This document shows positions 5,950 through 6,041 of a stretch of DNA of 6,041 bases, piece by piece. Source of the stretch: Parvularculaceae bacterium (GTDB lineage Bacteria; Pseudomonadota; Alphaproteobacteria; Caulobacterales; Parvularculaceae); assembly GCA_027080545.1 (NCBI GenBank), contig JALWRV010000209.1:1-6041 (forward strand). The letters are read 5' to 3'. Each line of letters opens with the position of its first letter. Position 1 is the first letter of the stretch. Position numbers and translations under genes: made by a program. Below the pieces are notes generated by a model, which was not told where the DNA came from, did no database searches, and saw only the letters and a list, made by a program, of their open reading frames with translations.

Positions 5950-6041
5950 GCTCATCTTCTTAACGCTGTCACAAAATTGCCTTTTTTGCTCGCGACGGGT
6001 TCACGTTTCTTATGTCGTTAAATCTTTGTGCAACGATAAGG
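5950..6041. other. 3' tail with no supported feature
   Basis: This stretch follows the VWA gene. It contains a six-T run (5982-5987) but the only stem before it is a weak five-pair, AT-rich one (CAAAA with TTTTG), so no intrinsic terminator is called. An ATG at 6012 opens ten codons to the window end without a convincing ribosome binding site. Confidence 0.4.

Noticed and set aside
5972..5988. T-run after the VWA gene as an intrinsic terminator
   Set aside because: The only possible stem is five pairs, AT-rich (CAAAA/TTTTG), and overlaps the T-run itself; not a credible terminator.
6012..6041. ATG opening ten codons to the window end (MSLNLCATIR)
   Set aside because: Too short to judge, and no convincing ribosome binding site; it could be the start of another gene, but nothing here supports it beyond an open frame.

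Overview
The window holds three complete protein genes and the start of a fourth. It most resembles a chromosomal segment of a Gram-negative bacterium, probably an alphaproteobacterium. That placement is an inference from the protein families (DUF502 plus DUF3089), the intermediate base composition (about 50% G+C over positions 400-5950) and the weak Shine-Dalgarno sites; no ribosomal or other marker gene is present to confirm it.

Layout, left to right. (a) Positions 1-227, minus strand: the first 75 codons of a gene that runs off the left edge. It belongs to an uncharacterised family with a 'GSGYVLDxSN...EYFEDEF' type N-terminal module. It is clearly AT-richer (about 38% G+C, counted over 1-240) than the rest. 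(b) Positions 228-370: AT-rich spacer. (c) Positions 371-1552, minus strand: a membrane-anchored DUF3089 alpha/beta-hydrolase-like protein in which the expected nucleophile serine is a glycine. (d) Positions 1553-1713: divergent intergenic region with opposed -10-like boxes, a small hairpin and a possible 8-codon leader ORF. (e) Positions 1714-2505, plus strand: a DUF502 (COV1-like) two-helix membrane protein. (f) Positions 2506-2601: short spacer with a perfect 7-bp inverted repeat and a good ribosome binding site. (g) Positions 2602-5949, plus strand: a 1115-residue membrane-anchored protein with a transglutaminase-like N-terminal module lacking the catalytic cysteine, a von Willebrand factor A (VWA) domain with an intact metal-binding site, a 65-residue acidic insert and a long C-terminal region I do not recognise. 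(h) Positions 5950-6041: short tail with no supported feature.

The three complete genes all encode envelope proteins: two are single-span N-terminally anchored proteins with large, probably periplasmic, domains, and one is a two-span inner-membrane protein. DUF502 and the VWA gene are co-directional with a 96-base gap and may be co-transcribed; the DUF3089 gene is divergent. No shared pathway can be proven from the sequence. The most unusual features are the VWA/transglutaminase-like protein and the fact that two neighbouring envelope proteins carry enzyme-like folds without the standard nucleophile. I see no tRNA, rRNA, CRISPR array, insertion sequence or attachment site.
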